Shown here: one piece after another, positions 63,589-64,000 of the stretch | Layout of the letters: each line of letters starts with the position of its first letter | Position numbering within the stretch: the first letter of the stretch is position 1 | Assembly (NCBI GenBank): GCA_977017575.1 | Contig: CDRNVI010000024.1 | Coordinates: forward strand, 124,001 to 188,000 | DNA from: Paramoeba atlantica | Lineage: Eukaryota > Discosea | DNA: 64,000 nucleotides | Direction of reading: 5' to 3' | The notes under the pieces: generated by a model | Databases searched by the model: none | Told to the model about the DNA's origin: nothing | Seen by the model: the letters and a program-made list of their open reading frames with translations, nothing else | Made by a program: the position numbers and the translations under genes

Positions 63589-64000
63589 TTAGAAGATGGC
63601 ATATCCCGTTCCGTTGGCAGAAGCAGCAATAATTTTAACTATTTTAATTGCAAATACAATATTAAATATTTGCATAGCACATGCCAATATCTTCAACAAA
63701 ATGCTCACGTAAGATTGCGTGATAACGTGATATACAAGCAAAGGAACAAAGATCAGACGTAGCAGTAAGAAGGAAAGAGCAAACACTCGCTCACATGCCC
63801 AATTGACCCATGTCACTCGCTTTTTGTCGTGGTGAAAAATCCACATTGTGTGATAAAAAGGATTGGAGGCTTCCATTAGCAAAAGTCCCATATTCAGCTC
63901 CCATCCCGACATCCCAGAAAAAACCGAGTCCAAGAGCGCCACTGCTGACACAACATGATGTATGAGAAAATGGCACTCCGAAAAACCGTAAACGTATGAG
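63589..64000 (-). CDS. TLC-domain membrane protein, C-terminal part
   Basis: The frame is open to the right edge, so at least 136 residues of a longer protein are present and the start lies beyond 64000. YGFSECHFLIHHVVS, GMSGWELNMGLLLMEASNPFYH and a following pair of membrane spans (FALSFLLLRLIFVPLLVYHVI; ILLKILACAMQIFNIVFAI) match the second half of TRAM-LAG1-CLN8 domains of the TLCD family rather than ceramide synthases, which carry a HHxxx(W)DD core earlier. Such proteins act in ER or mitochondrial lipid metabolism. Confidence 0.78.
   Translation of the reverse strand, partial: SYVYGFSECHFLIHHVVSAVALLDSVFSGMSGWELNMGLLLMEASNPFYHTMWIFHHDKKRVTWVNWACERVFALSFLLLRLIFVPLLVYHVITQSYVSILLKILACAMQIFNIVFAIKIVKIIAASANGTGYAIF

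Noticed and set aside
1-64000. CRISPR arrays, rRNA, retroelements, LTR elements or prophage-like genes
   Set aside because: No regularly spaced repeats, no rRNA core words, and no reverse transcriptase, integrase or capsid signature in any frame.

Overview
The window looks like nuclear DNA of a kinetoplastid-type protist (Euglenozoa). About forty convincing protein genes lie on the minus strand, head to tail, without visible introns and mostly 50-600 bases apart. That is the polycistronic layout of kinetoplastids. The gene content fits: three peroxins (PEX11, PEX13, PEX6) of a peroxisome/glycosome, a bacterial-type two-HKD cardiolipin synthase, several helical-repeat and probable mitochondrial proteins, and small leucine-rich-repeat proteins. 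High density, short intergenic stretches and no flagellar genes would suit a reduced or free-living lineage such as a bodonid or Perkinsela-like cell. The lineage is inference; the one-sided gene order is seen directly.

Layout, in the direction of transcription (right to left). 64.0-58.1 kb: TLC-domain membrane protein (cut by the right edge), protein kinase, aspartate aminotransferase, a small LRR protein, a structured GC-rich patch, and proteasome alpha-2. 57.6-50.8 kb: PEX6, an SMP-domain protein resembling MMM1, a Cys-rich repeat protein, an unknown protein and a second small LRR protein. 50.3-35.4 kb: two unknown, probably organellar proteins, two PPR-like proteins around phosphatidylserine decarboxylase and PEX13, PIG-Q, a twin-CX9C protein and a well-preserved U2AF large subunit. 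34.7-32.3 kb: the only large gene-poor island (2.4 kb), with a terminal-inverted-repeat element carrying seven GTTAAC boxes, a perfect 39-bp palindrome, a 46-bp-arm foldback, an odd-composition block, and a tiny plus-strand tail-anchored reading frame. 32.3-25.2 kb: coiled-coil protein, small membrane proteins, DPH4, a cupin/JmjC-like protein, a four-finger RanBP2-type zinc protein, COQ10 and PEX11. 24.6-17.5 kb: cardiolipin synthase, an AlkB-fold protein that has lost its iron ligands, an ankyrin/alpha-beta hydrolase, mitoribosomal bS6m and a coiled-coil protein. 17.0-16.6 kb: a tRNA-like Pol III promoter next to strongly folded GC-rich DNA. 16.1-0.5 kb: an unknown protein, cyclophilin, a small mitochondrial-looking protein, a K+ channel, a kinase, a mitochondrial-type ketoacyl-ACP synthase and a ZNFX1-like helicase. 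A CT-rich reading frame runs off the left edge.

Most identifiable genes serve mitochondrial biogenesis and lipids (bS6m, PPRs, CMC1-like, COQ10, PSD, CLS, KAS, SMP protein), peroxisome/glycosome biogenesis, RNA handling (U2AF65, zinc fingers, helicase) and protein turnover. Neighbours do not form pathway operons, as expected for kinetoplastid arrays where regulation is post-transcriptional. The candidates for something undescribed are the 32.3-34.7 kb island, the folded Pol III locus at 16.6-17.0 kb, the GC-rich hairpin patch at 59.46-59.79 kb and the iron-less AlkB protein.
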